A DNA stretch of 64,000 nt from Trichaptum fuscoviolaceum (taxonomy: Eukaryota; Basidiomycota; Agaricomycetes; Hymenochaetales; Trichaptaceae), in assembly GCA_910574455.1 (NCBI GenBank), contig CAJSYZ010000009.1, positions 2,931,040 through 2,995,039 on the forward strand, written 5' to 3'. Made by a program: the position numbers and the translations under genes. This document shows positions 11,918 to 23,361 of the stretch, piece by piece (position 1 is the stretch's first letter; every line of letters begins with the position of its first letter). The notes under the pieces were generated by a model, which was not told the origin of the DNA, did not search any database, and saw only the letters and a program-made list of their open reading frames with translations.

Positions 11918-12809
11918 TGACGCTCCAACAGAATCGAAAACATAGGCGCCTCAGTCGGTGTTATCTACGCTGTATTTTACAAGCCACGCCTCACCGGATC
12001 TGCCTATCTTTGCGAACGACGTGAAGAAAACCGTCGTCGCTTTTGTCGCTATGGCGGTTTTCTCAAACGGTGTCTGTAGTCACTACCTGTGAGTTCAGAT
12101 TTATGAATCACAGACATACTAACAATCTGTATATCTCCGAAGTACAAAGCACTCATTGTCCTCAGCTTCTGGATGAGCGAGCGGCGTATCTCGTCGTTTA
12201 TCACCCGGTCGCGTAACCGTTTCCCAACAATCAGGGTAGGCGTCGAATCTGGCGCCATTTACTGCTCCCTGATCGCTCTTCATGTCACGTACATGAAAAG
12301 CCACTTTTCCTTTAACATAGTATGGACATGGTGAGTTTAATTAGATATTCTTGCGGTAAAACATATCTGACATCATGCACTGGTTTGTTTGTTTGACGCA
12401 GTTGGTTCAACTTATCGTCGGTGTGCTTCCTTCCCCTCATCCTTCCACATACTCATGTTCCTATCATTATGGTGAAAACTTAGGATATCGTCTTTACATT
12501 CATTATAGTCCGAATTGGCATGGAAGTTGCTTCTGAAAAGACAACTACGAAGAGGAGAATCACGCAGTCCGACCTGATTGGTTCCGTATCCAGGGAGCAG
12601 TTGTAGCTCTGAAAGGCTGAAAACCGGTGGCTGTCAATATCCATACTGACACGGAAGGCGTTGAAGATTGCGGGCTTGTGGTGGTCGATAACTCTAGTGC
12701 CTTCGACTTAGGAAACTCGACTTCAGCCGAATCGTTAGCTCCCAAGGACTTTGGCGAAGCTTATATCGACCACATATCAGCTTCTCTGACGGGTCTGACT
12801 GCTTTCTAA
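11918..12809 (+). pseudogene. 5'-truncated remnant of a basidiomycete 7-TM protein
   Basis: Pieces here match my recollection of a basidiomycete multi-TM membrane family. FVAMAVFSNGVCSHYL is followed by YKALIVLSFWMSERR, then VGVESGAIYCSLIALHVTY (the VESGAIY motif is typical), VFTFIIVRIGMEVASEK and a soluble tail starting VAVNIHTDTEG. Intron borders between some pieces still look legal. The N-terminal TM segments are not found upstream, where the 3' end of the previous gene lies, and the tail falls in another frame than the last TM. I read it as a decayed C-terminal half; an unrecognised spliced gene is possible. Confidence 0.5.
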
Positions 12810-13201
12810 TTGCATCTCGTCAGGGGTCTTTCAGCGAAATGGACACATCCACATTGGAGTAGCAATGGTTTGCTTTCGTAAAAATTATTTCTTTCTCGGT
12901 TATCATCATTCTTTGCTTAACTCCAGAAACTTCTGATCGCAAATCTATTTTATATCGAGCATTTCGGTGTACGACTATTCGTCGGGTGATCAATGTGTGT
13001 ATTTTCTGGTGTTTGGCAGAATCGGCGGCACCAGCGAACGCCGATGACGCCGGAACTCCCGTGAATTAGCTGGTTCTGATCTCGGCGTAGTACACATATA
13101 TGGCGTTCCCGAGCGTCGTCTCGCCATTTGGCTATCTCCGTTTGGAGGATCCGTACTTGATAAGGGACGCTGGTGTATCACAGCCTTTCTTGTTATAAAC
13201 G
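12810..13201. other. P450 upstream region
   Basis: No gene seen in these ~390 bp. It should hold the P450 promoter, but no clear TATA box stands out. Confidence 0.4.
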
Positions 13202-15524
13202 ATGCCCACGGACATGCTCACTCTTCTTTCAGCTCATTCCTCAATGTTCTGCACCATACTGACGCCTCGGGCCCTATGGCTTGGAAGTGCCGCAATGGCG
13301 GCATTCTCTATCATTCTTCTCCAGAGGTCAAGGCGATACAGACTCCCTCCTAGTCCCCCAGGCGATCCTATAATTGGCCATGCTAGGGTTGTTCCCTTGG
13401 AGTTCGCTTGGGAAACGTTTTATTCATGGAAGAAATTATTCGGTGAGATAATTTTAAAGATAGAGATGAGGAAAAAACTAAGATATATTAATGTTATGTG
13501 AAGGCGATTTGATCTACCTTCATGTTCTTGGTCGACCAATCATAGTCATAAACTCGATCAAGGTTGCCCATGAACTTCTTGGCAAGAAAGGTGTTAATTT
13601 TTCAGATAGACCCCACATGCTAGTCATGGGAGATATGTGAGTCAATCTATCTACCAAATTTTGCTCCATCTGACCATCAAGGATCTGAGTTAGGATGGAG
13701 CTTGGCTTAACTCTACCATTCCTTCCCTACGGTGAACGATGGCGAAGACAACGTCGACTCATGCAACGCTATTTCGACCCGCAGGCCGTACATATGTTTA
13801 GGCCACCGCAAGAGTCCGAAGTTAAAAGACTCTTAAAACGCCTACTGGCCAACCCCCAGGACTTCCAGCGTTCCGTGAAGAGGTATAAATGAACCTTCAT
13901 CATCGTGTTCATCTTGTATGACGGGGATGTGTTATTTAGACTGGCTTCAGGCGTGATAATGAAGGTCGCTTATGGTCATACCGTATCTGCGGAATTCGAT
14001 CCTCTCCTAGAAAAATTCGAGAGGGCTGGGAATATGATTGCGGAGGCGGGAGAATCTGGTGGAAATATCATCGATTTCTTCCCTTCGTGTCAGTCTATTT
14101 TGTTTACTGCTTACTCACAGGACTAACTAATTATTTACGTATGACTAGTACGCTATTTACCTACCTGGCTGCCCTCGTGGGTCCCAGGCGTAGCAGTCAA
14201 ACGCCACGCTCTCCAGACGAGAGATCTGATGCGGGAAATTATGACTATACCTATGGATAATCTGCGAGAAAAGAAGGTATGGCTCATGATTAACACAATT
14301 TTGGACATGTCTCTAATTATCCCACAGGCAAAAGGAAGTGCGGATGTGTGTTTCATCTCCAAGGTCCTTGACGATTACGAAAGTATGGAAGACCGAAATC
14401 CTGAAATTGAGGAAGACATTAGAATACTTGGAGTTGTGACTTTCTCCGGTTCGTCGATACTTGTGCAGCGTTTGACATGGAAGTATGTTTGAAACTTACA
14501 TTATACTGATAGCTGGCTATGACACGGTTGGTAATTAAAATGAGAAAAATTATCCTTTCGACGCTTATACTATTCATATTCTTTGATAGACAGCTTCTAC
14601 AATCCTGACCTTCTTCCTCATGATGGCCTTACACCCAGAGATAGTAGAAAATGCTCAAGCCGAAATTGATGAAGTAACCGGGACACATCGTCTTCCAACT
14701 TTGGATGACCGACCGAACATGCCATATGTTGACTGTATACTGAAGGAGGTCTATCGGTATGCAATTATTTGTTTTTGCTCACCTGGCTAAGAATGACATT
14801 ATCATCAAGAATATACGCGCCAGCACCTTTTGGTATGTACTTAAATGTATGTAACTCACTGCTTCCTAATCAAACAACGTAATAGGTTTGCCTCGTCAAT
14901 CTAAAGATGTGGACCGCTACGGCGATTGGACAATCCCGGCTGGCTCGATGACCATATCGAATCTGTGGTACGTACTTTCTTCCAGTTCTTTGAGAAGTAT
15001 TTTGATAAGATTCTGAAGGGGGATGCTACATGACGAAGAACAGTATCCCGATCCTCGAACATTTTTTCCGGAGAGATTTTTAGACTTACCGGAGGCTCCA
15101 AAGGACAAGCTTGAACAATACTCAATGGACCCCAAAGAGATTATTTTTGGATTTGGAAGGAGGTAATTAGCTCGACCCCATCCCTCTACTACTACTCTAT
15201 AATGTATGCTGAACCTGTATGTATGCTTTGCAGGATATGTCCGGGCAGATACTTCGCAGACACTACGGTCTGGCTGGTTGTGGCCAATGTTTTAGCTACG
15301 TTCCGCATTGGTCCTTACACCGACCCATCAAACGGAAGGGAAATCCGTCCAGAAGTGGCCTACCTTCCTGGATTCACTAGGTTTGTCGTCTTATACTATT
15401 TGTCTTGAGCTCGACCCCGATTAACGTCGAAATCAGCATCCCAAAAGACTTCAAGTGTAGTATCAAACCAAGAAGCACGAAGCATGCGCAAATGGTTCAT
15501 AGAGAGTTCTATGAACAGGACTAA
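13202..15524 (+). CDS. Cytochrome P450 monooxygenase
   Basis: Thirteen exons with matching phases give 541 residues: 13202-13442, 13504-13636, 13694-13882, 13940-14088, 14149-14276, 14328-14448, 14513-14526, 14590-14756, 14810-14832, 14886-14967, 15019-15162, 15234-15380, 15437-15524. A membrane anchor lies at residues ~25-40, then the Pro-rich hinge [13 protein letters not shown]. Helix C has [12 protein letters not shown]; the I-helix has AGYDTTAST; the K-helix ExxR is KEVYR; the PERF region is FFPERF; and the heme loop is FGFGRRICPGR with the axial Cys. All key parts are present, so it should be active on the ER membrane. It resembles the large basidiomycete P450 clans related to CYP620/CYP5144-type enzymes, but I cannot assign a family or substrate. 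Exons 7 (14 nt) and 9 (23 nt) are micro-exons. Confidence 0.93.
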
Positions 15525-15784
15525 GTTAAGTAATCAAGACTCTTCGGATGTATATGACTTTTGTCTTAACATACGTATCTCAAATAATATTTTACTTTCA
15601 TTTGTTCATTTGTCCAAATTGTGATGTCCGACATTACAGTATTTCGGCAAATGCCGGATGCATGATCGACGCTGCCACTGGCCGTGGGCGGCAACTTGAA
15701 TACGGCATCGAGTACCTGGGCAAGGTTTCCGAGACACTCCGGGCCATATCTTCGACTCCTTCCCCATCGTGCTTCTGTCTCAGG

Positions 15785-17030
15785 ATGCCAACGGAAGTGT
15801 TCGAGCGCCACCCAAAGCTATGGTTCTCTGACGGTAGTGTTATTCTTTTAGCCATCAGGAAACCACAGCCTGAACCAGTCGAAAGGCCTATCGAGGACAA
15901 CATGTCTGACTCGGATAGCGATGAGCTCAACCAAAGTGACATGGACATGGACAGAAGGGGTGGGGACGAAACTAAAGTTGAACCTATTCCGGAGGAGAAG
16001 CTGCAGAATATCCTTTTCAAAGTGCACAAAAGTATCTTGGCGAAAAGTTCACTAATGTTCGCGGACATGTTTGCATCACCGGCGCTTCGTAGCGATAAAA
16101 TCCCAGCTTCAGTCGTGGAAAATTTGCTCTCGGAAGATGAGGAAGCATACGACGAATTGCCATTCATCATAATGAATGACGCATTCGAGGACGTAGAGTC
16201 ACTCCTCACGACGATATATGATCCTTCGTAAGTGATGTTCACGCGCATTTTGAATATACTGTAACACTCGATATTGACTTCTACTAAGTACTATTTGTCT
16301 TCAATGGCGAAAACCGGACACACCCTTGCTTGTCGAACCGCTAATGACTATGCTGGACAAGTTTCAGTGCGATAAACTCTGTTCGCGTATATCTTCGCAT
16401 ATAGCCCGCGATTGGCCCAGAGATCTTGAGGAGTGGATCGATATCGAGAATGAAGATTCTGTGGCGCAAGGAAAGACCATGTTCTTCGAGGGCGATGTCT
16501 ATTGGGTTCCGCACATATTACCGGAGCCCGCTGCGGCCTTGAGCTTTGCAGTGAGGTACCGAGGATGCGAAATGAAGAACGTACTCCCCGCAATACTATA
16601 CGACCTGGTGCGGTGTTCGCCCCTTGTAATGTGGGACGGAAGTATGAAATTACCTACACCCGAGCCTCAAAGAAAGGCTGCTGACTGGAATCGCCTACGA
16701 GGTGTCGATGTCTTGACAATAGCAAAGGCCAAATCTCAATTTGCGAAGCTGTTGGATGTTTCTTCGCTCAGCGCATCTAAACAGTGTCTGGCCAAGGAAA
16801 AGGATGCGCAGGAAGTGGAGAAGTTACGGAATCTCATTCGAGACGAGGTGGTAGATGGAGACGTGTTGCGCATCTTGACTGAACACCTGGGGTTTGCGGA
16901 AACCGATCCACTACAAAGCAAATTTGACTTATGTGGAGATTGTGTGCTGAGAGTACACAATCAGCTTCTCCGAGCACGGCAAAGCGTTTGGAAGGTCATG
17001 GTTAAGGCGGCCAATGAATATCAGTTTTGA
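15785..17030 (+). CDS. BTB/POZ domain protein, paralogue 1
   Basis: Two exons (15785-16227, 16289-17030) give 394 residues. The BTB core begins HPKLWFSDGSVILLA and continues after an acidic insert (DSDSDELNQSDMDMD) with ILFKVHKSILAKSSLMFADM, the usual protein-interaction fold. An all-helical C-terminal part follows (HIARDWPRDLEEWID, ILPEPAAAL, AILYDLVRCSP) and ends with a Cys pair segment CGDCVLR. This architecture is the large basidiomycete-specific BTB family; its members are thought to be adaptors, perhaps for Cullin-3, but nothing here proves a partner. Three paralogues lie at 23.4-29.5 kb. The open frame before ATG 15785 has no family match and is taken as leader. Confidence 0.85.
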
Positions 17031-17246
17031 ATTATATCCTTCTTCTTCCATATCTGATGATATATGTATATTGTAGAGGTACCGATCTAAATAGATTATA
17101 TATTTATACGTATACTGATGATCGAATGTCATTCATACAGTACATACGAAAAAATGAAGCCCATGCAATTGTAAATACATATGTAACTTAAAGGAAGTCT
17201 TTTGACAATTTGAAGTATGAGCGGCACCACAGAGTATTCTTGGATT

Positions 17247-18381
17247 CTACCCGGACACAAGGCCCTCCCATCCCATAACAGGCCACGAAACCTCTTCGCC
17301 CTTGTATACCACGCTACTCTTGTACATATGACGGAACCCGAGCCGAGCGTACACCGGAGTACCCGCTTGAGATGCCCTCACAATCATCCGAACAGGCTTT
17401 CGATTCTGCGAATCAGACCCCTCAGGCTGTGACTCCGGGTCGTCGGAAATTGTATTATCATCTAGCGGGGTATTGGGTGCCTCGGGAGAGCTTATAGATG
17501 GCCCAGCCAAAGGCTGTACCTGTTTCGGTTGGGATAGACTCTTGAGGGTATACGGGTAGGGAAATGCAAGTGGGTCCACCGATTTTGCGAGTGCTTGACA
17601 GTGCAGAAGCAGTGCGCGGGCTACACCATACCCTTGGTACGCAGGGTGAACAAAGAGTAATTCTCTGTAAATTTCGGACATAAATCATGTTAACCCCGCA
17701 ATTTGCAAACGATTTCACTCACAGAAGCCAATCGTCGTCTGATGTCGTTTCTTTTCGTACCGTCTCCAGATTTTCTTTGAATAATGACAAAAACGTGAAG
17801 TCTGTTCCCGTTGCGTCGTCGCCAAACACCGTCCGCTTTACTTTCTTGAAAGTAGGAGAAACATAGTCATTCCATAGCCGGTCTGTGGTGCTCCGAGAAG
17901 ACAAAAGTGCTCGGTGAACATGCGCAGGCGGGTGTAGTTTTGCAAGACCGGCCGCCACCCCCGTAACGCCATTGATTGTTATTGAACCTCTTGATTGTTC
18001 GTCTCGACCGTACAGAATCGAGGATCCCTCTCTTGGCACAGGGGCAGCCGCGTCTTCCACAACCGCCATGACCATAACCTTTCCATCCCTTACACCTTTG
18101 TGCAGCGAATCAATACTGCCTTGAAAGTCTGGCCAGTGTCGAGGATGCGCTCCTGAACGCAGAAGGTCTCGGCGCAGAGGCGAAATCAGAATAGAGGTCG
18201 GCTCGCCAGAAGCCCCGGAGAATGCAAGCAGGTCTGCCGTCGCCAGCGCAGGAAACGCAGGAGATGTGGCTGGCAAGATAGTTATGCGAGGCATGTGAGC
18301 GCCACCCGTCGTCGCAGCACCATTGGCGGTATGTTTTGATGCTTCAGATATGGAGAAACTGGGTACGGTGGACGATGTCAT
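17247..18381 (-). CDS. GNAT-family N-acetyltransferase
   Basis: Two exons on the minus strand (18381-17723 and 17664-17247) give 358 residues. Splicing joins ..DDDWLLELLFVHPAYQGY, restoring the acetyl-CoA loop (Q-x-x-G-x-A pattern in YQGYGVARALL) on the beta4-alpha3 segment. Near the C-terminus a Pro/Ser-rich insert of about 60 residues precedes VYARLGFRHMY, the beta6/7 end of the fold (G-F). A catalytic target cannot be named. The start at 18381 (MTSSTVPSFS) is the first ATG in frame. Its 3' end faces that of BTB paralogue 1 with ~215 bp between, and its 5' end faces the MpaB-like gene. Confidence 0.82.
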
Positions 18382-18914
18382 GAGGCGTTGGAGATGCTCT
18401 ATTCAGCACCGGAGATGGCGAGTAAAGAAATTGAGCTTCAAATACAGGTCTGCGCATGCTGATATATAGTATGCTAAGGCGGTGAAGAGTGGTGGACAGA
18501 CCGTGATGGACGGGGGAAAAGATCGCAGCACAAAGGTTTACTCGCCGGTGAGTACATAGAATCCACCAATAACAATAACAACTCATAGCCTCTTGATGCA
18601 ATCATGGGTCCGAAACGCATACTCTTTAATGTGACTCAGGCCAGTGATGGACTGTATTGTGCACTTTGACTAACGTTTAACATTACATAGCTTGCTATCC
18701 GTACGTATTTGTGTTCAACAGCATCTCTACATTTTACCTTGCTCAGCAATCCACCCCTCTCTTTGTGAGGTCACTTGGCTGATCAACTCCTAGGTCGTTT
18801 GAGCTTCATGTCTTACTCTGTCTCAGCCACTGCATTTCACCAGGGATTGGGAGGCTTTGAATCGATACTTAAGCATGAGAATCGACCAGTACCTAGGGTG
18901 TCTTCGTCTTCGCC
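18382..18914. promoter_or_regulatory. Divergent promoter region, GNAT / MpaB-like gene
   Basis: 533 bp separate two genes that start in opposite directions, so this interval must serve as promoter for both. No gene is seen. No clear TATA box could be assigned to either side. Confidence 0.4.
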
Positions 18915-20957
18915 ATGACTGTCATCTCGTCTTATAACGATCTCTTGACTCCAGTTTATTCCCCTTTTCAAGTCTGCCTAAGGCATCCACTTTGCGCTAG
19001 TTTCACTGCGCTGGCTTTCTATCTTATAGCTTGCAAGGTCTTTCGCTTCCGCAGGGTCCGGAAGCTCGAGAAGAAATACGGCAAGAAGACAACCGAAACG
19101 GATGGAATGGATACGGTTGGACGACCAGATATTACACTGAACCCACAGGAGATGCAGGAGATCATGTTCACCAGCCTCGAGTACGATATGCCAGGCCTAA
19201 TGAACTACGCACTTACATTCGCGCTCTTCAAGACATACGGTATCGTGAGTGCCCTTAATCCCAGCTACATCAACAATGCTGTTCGCGTGGTGGACTCTAT
19301 GCACGTACTATCTCGCTGTTTTCTACGCCCTTCCTAAGTGACTCTAATATGTCTGTCATTATTCAAAACTAACGGATATTTGTGTCATCTCATAGCCGAC
19401 AATCTCAGAACTATTGATGAAGACGGAAGAGTTATCGGGAAAGGACAATGTATCAAAGCGCGTTGCAGATGTATGTTTTCTCTTCTTCGAACTAGCCTCA
19501 CTCATTAAAACGAACCTCGGTGTAGACAAGCATCTTGGTCAGTATATGGATGCATTGTCCGTACATAGACGCGCGGAAGGTCGATGTCGGAAACCTGGAT
19601 AAGGTTGACTCCCGAAGTGCCCTAGCCATTGCTCGAACGAATTGGCTTCATGATCGCTATCCTCAGATTGTGAGCTACTCGAACGAACTCGAATTCTCAA
19701 TATCTCCTAAATGAAATATACTTAAGAAAAACGAGGATTACATTTACACAATATATCTGTTTTTATCGGAGACGACCGTAAGTAATTTCTGCATGCTGAG
19801 CCGTTACCTATGTCTCATCTAAGCAAACCGCTATCTTAGCGCTGGGCGAAGGCGTATGGCTGGAGAGAGTTGCTTCCGATAGAACAGGAGGTGAGTTACT
19901 CTTCTACGAACAGACATACTAATATTCAACAAGGACTAACTCCGTTCAGGCATACTTCCAGTATTGGTTGCTGATAGGTGCCCGAATGAACATTAAGGAT
20001 GTTCCAGGGACATTAGCGGAGCTGATATTGTGGGGTGAAGTCAGTTCACTTTCCGCTCCTTTGGGGATATAAGAACAACTAGCTAACAATCGAACCCATT
20101 TGCATCAGGCGTACGAAGAAGTCAGTATGGTACCAGCAATGACAAACCGGGCGGTCGCAAATCACACTATCAACCACCTCCTTCGTAATGTACCGAAAGC
20201 TTTCGGGCTGCGCACATTCATGGAACAGGTTGTTCATAGCATGCTACAGGACCGAGTTCGAAGGGCGATGATGTACGGTTATGTCTTTCTTTTTATTAAA
20301 TTATGATGTTGATTGACCTGATGACAGTTCTTAGGTTTCCGGATCCCCCAGCAGCTCCGCGCTTAGTGGTGAATTGCATCTTGGCTTTATTCAGATTAAT
20401 GCATAGGCACTTGAGCCTGCCGCGACTTAGACCGTCTGAATTCACACCGCGCGAACTACCGAAGCACCAGCACGGTAAGGATAATCTGAGAATGCATCCG
20501 TCTGAGTATGGATATATGTAACAGTCTGCGCTTATCATCTTCTGATCTTTGAGTGATGTAGATTTGAGTTTGAGCCTTGGTACAAGGCGGAGCCGACAGG
20601 GCTCGCTTGGCTTCTGCAGACCGTCCTCATGAAGATCGGCTTGACGAATCCAGCGTATATTCCTGGACCTTGTTTTAAGAGCGATGGGTACAGAATCGAG
20701 GAATTGGTGCGCACCTACCTTTATGCAACCATACGCGATTCCACTAATATATTGACGCTGCTCTCGCTTTAGGGCCCAAAGAAACTTGAGAACCGTAAGT
20801 ATTCATACCCCCGTAATAGTACATGTACAACACGACCTAACCTTGAACGGTTATTACAGTGGGACACGCAGAAGTAATGAAGATCGCGGAGGAAATCCAG
20901 GGCTGCCCAGTTAAAGGACCTTGGGCTAGGAAGACTACTTGGGGGGCATTGACCTGA
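18915..20957 (+). CDS. MpaB/DUF2236-type oxygenase, ER-bound
   Basis: Multi-exon gene (about ten introns). One TM segment at residues ~22-45 (LCASFTALAFYLIACKVF) is followed by basic residues. The family core includes ARTNWLHDRYPQI, IYTIYLFLSET, WAKAYGWRELLPIE, the block MVPAMTNRAVANHTI, then RNVPKAFGLRTFM and RRAMMYG. A region rich in Pro before the C-terminus contains PSEFTPRELP, and the tail has ARKTTWGALT just before the stop at 20955-20957. The ER-bound oxygenase MpaB (mycophenolate pathway) and the rubber oxygenase/DUF2236 proteins share this plan; they use heme, ligated by His residues. Reaction and substrate are not predictable here. No biosynthetic partner genes are adjacent. Confidence 0.75.
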
Positions 20958-21803
20958 TTCGATGCGTTTCGTAGAACTGCAGGAGCCCTCATGCAGTCAA
21001 CCGTAAACTGTATTTAGAGCCCTCAACTCGACTTGTATCTAACAGTACAAGCTTGTAGCAATGAAGACTATCTTATTTACGCACTTCCTCGCATTGGCTT
21101 CGAATGTATCTCAGAGTGAGCAAGGCAAGTTTGTTGCCGTCCTCCCACAAATACCAGGTTATCCATGACCAAAAGGAGCTTACAGTGATCTGCGGGAGGG
21201 ATCAAGTGAGATCCTGGCCTGTTCACAAATAACATCTACTAGTAAACTTACATGCATTCAGTTCATCAAACAAAAGTCATAAGCATGCATTACATTGAAA
21301 CGGCTTGGATGGACACTTTTCTTCAGCTTCTCAACCTTCTATGACATTCCTATATTCCAGCCGCATCATGCATCATGTGAACTCGGGCGCCTCCTCGCTT
21401 CGCAACTTCTTGCATCGCCGACGGGCCCGCGCAAGTCCGCATAATAGTCCCTTAACTCAATGACGGACCCGATTTCACTGACGCACGATATAAGTACACT
21501 CAGCCACGGAGGCGATGTGCTGTCATTTGGCGTTCTGTGTTCTTGCGTCAAGCCAACTCAAAGTCAGAGGGAAAGCGGTCAGAATACGAGAATCCCCTCT
21601 CTTACGAACGCAATAGCATGTGGGTGTCGGCCTCAGGTGATTGCTCTCGCGACTGCTAGCCATGCTCGGGTAGTGGCTCCTATGTCACCTCCGAACGGCC
21701 ACGCTTCTAACGACGCAGTATGAGCTTGATGAGAATAAACAGTAACTTGAAGATAAAAGCCAGCATTTGCATCCATTCGGAGCACAGGCCACAGATTTCC
21801 AGA
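20958..21803. other. Intergenic region upstream of GH17 gene
   Basis: No convincing gene. A short ATG frame at 21061 looks like a signal peptide (MKTILFTHFLALASNVS) but stops after about 35 codons with no homology I know. Confidence 0.45.
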
Positions 21804-23133
21804 ATGAAGTTCCTGCAGGTCGCTCTCTCCGTCGAAGCTCTTTTCTTGTCGCTGGGGTCGGCACTGCCAGCCAATGAGCCTATGGAACCGAAGCCCTCGG
21901 CGCAGACGCGCATGCAGAAAATCACAAGCATGTACGGTTTTGAAGGTTTCGTCTATGCACTGGATGTAAGCGTTTGAGTCTAGATTGAGGGAGGAAATAC
22001 GTCTGCTCACCAGACAAACTGCAGAAATGCCCATCTTCTTCCAATTTAGTCTCAGACTTCAAGCAAATGAAGGCGAAAGGTGCCCGAAATGTCATCACAT
22101 TCGATTATTGCGGCACTGGCGAAGATGCATCATATTACGGGAGTGCGTATACCGATGGTCGTCAATTGCAAGTAAAGCTTTTCTGAATTTTGCAATTCTA
22201 GCGGTGATTCAGGCGGCTGGACAAGCTGGCATCAATATCATCCCACTAGCATGGACACTGTTGCTCAATAGCAGCCAGACATTCCAGAACACGTCGGTGC
22301 CCAAGATTCAAGCCGTCACAGAGGTAAGTCGCCTTCGTAATTCATCTGGTTTCTGAATTGAAAGGGCAACATTCAGGCGGTTATTGCCAACCCGGATCCT
22401 GTTCTCGCAGTTGCTCTCGGTAAAGTCTTCCTTTGTTTTCAGTTCAACGATTGGATCTTACCGAGTCTATTTGGGAAAATATGAAGGCGATGAGGTATGC
22501 CATTTACGAAGTCTGAATACTTGAACTCACAGTTATGACAGCCTCTCTACGACAACGATGCTGGGTCCGCAGACAATCTCGCCAAGTACGTCTTGCAGAT
22601 GAAATCCGCTTTCACCAACGCCGGCCTCAGCATTCCCGTCTCGATTTCCGAGCTCGCGTACGGATGGCAAATTTCGGGTAACATCACCAAGCTGGCAAAC
22701 GCAGTTGACTTTTTCATGATCAACAACTTCCCATACTTCGCGTTCGATGCGGAAAGCGGCGGAAGCTCAACTTCGTGGAGCGATTTTACGAGCGACATAT
22801 CGTATTACACGAGCATCGCGAACGGAAAACCTTTGTTGGTTACGCAGGTTTGTCCCTCCAACTTTAAGAGATAGCGAAGGCTGACACGAGGTGAATCAGA
22901 CCGGCTGGCCGAGTAACGAAGAGCTTTGGTCTCCCAATAGTCCAGCTGTTGTGGCCAGCGTGCCCTCCGAGGAAGCGTATTGGAAACTGCTCGACAGCCA
23001 CTGCTCAGATTTCTTCAAAGCAAACAACATAGGCTGGATGTGGAGAAGCTGGAATGACGTTCTTACGGGTTGGGGGACTCTTTACTCCAATGGCACGCAG
23101 AAGTGGAATTTCTCCGCCAAGCAAACGTGCTAG
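21804..23133 (+). CDS. Secreted GH17-family protein (beta-1,3-glucan active)
   Basis: Seven exons (21804-21965, 22025-22142, 22202-22323, 22377-22419, 22487-22494, 22542-22847, 22900-23133) give 330 residues. The signal peptide is MKFLQVALSVEALFLSLGSA. The TIM-barrel of GH17 is visible as ARNVITFDYCG, INIIPLAWTL, VLAVALGDEPLYDNDAG (acid Glu in GDE), FFMINNFPYF and LLVTQTGWPSNEELW. Expected role: hydrolysis or transglycosylation of beta-1,3-glucan in the fungal wall. Two oddities: exon 5 is 8 nt and encodes the catalytic GDE, and the usual nucleophile Glu before TGWPS is Gln. Other splice choices tested at that junction also give Gln. If Gln is real, hydrolysis could be lost or rely on another residue. 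Confidence 0.85.
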
Positions 23134-23361
23134 AGCTCAAGCAGGCGGACCAATCCAGTCATTCAAGTCCACATTTGCGATTACTTAGGTAGACGTGTGT
23201 TCTGCCAATGATTGAGTGCAGAGCAAAGAATAATGGATGTATCATGCAAGGAAGTGTACTCGCGACGTGCCACCGTGCCGCGCTGGACAGCACGGACAAA
23301 CAGAAACAGGCTGAAAATTTGCTTCCATTCGTAATTGTAACACTGTACTTCTACCACTGCT

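Noticed and set aside
15634..16248. 204-codon minus-strand frame
   Set aside because: Antisense to the BTB exon; Ser-rich composition reflects the opposite strand.
13202..20957. Secondary-metabolite cluster (P450, GNAT, MpaB-like)
   Set aside because: No polyketide, peptide or terpene synthase is present, and a BTB gene lies between them; adjacency alone is weak.
21061..21170. Short secreted-peptide-like ORF
   Set aside because: About 35 codons with no support beyond a hydrophobic start.
22420..22900. GH17 gene as a pseudogene because of frame breaks
   Set aside because: All breaks are explained by introns with legal ends and an 8-nt exon.
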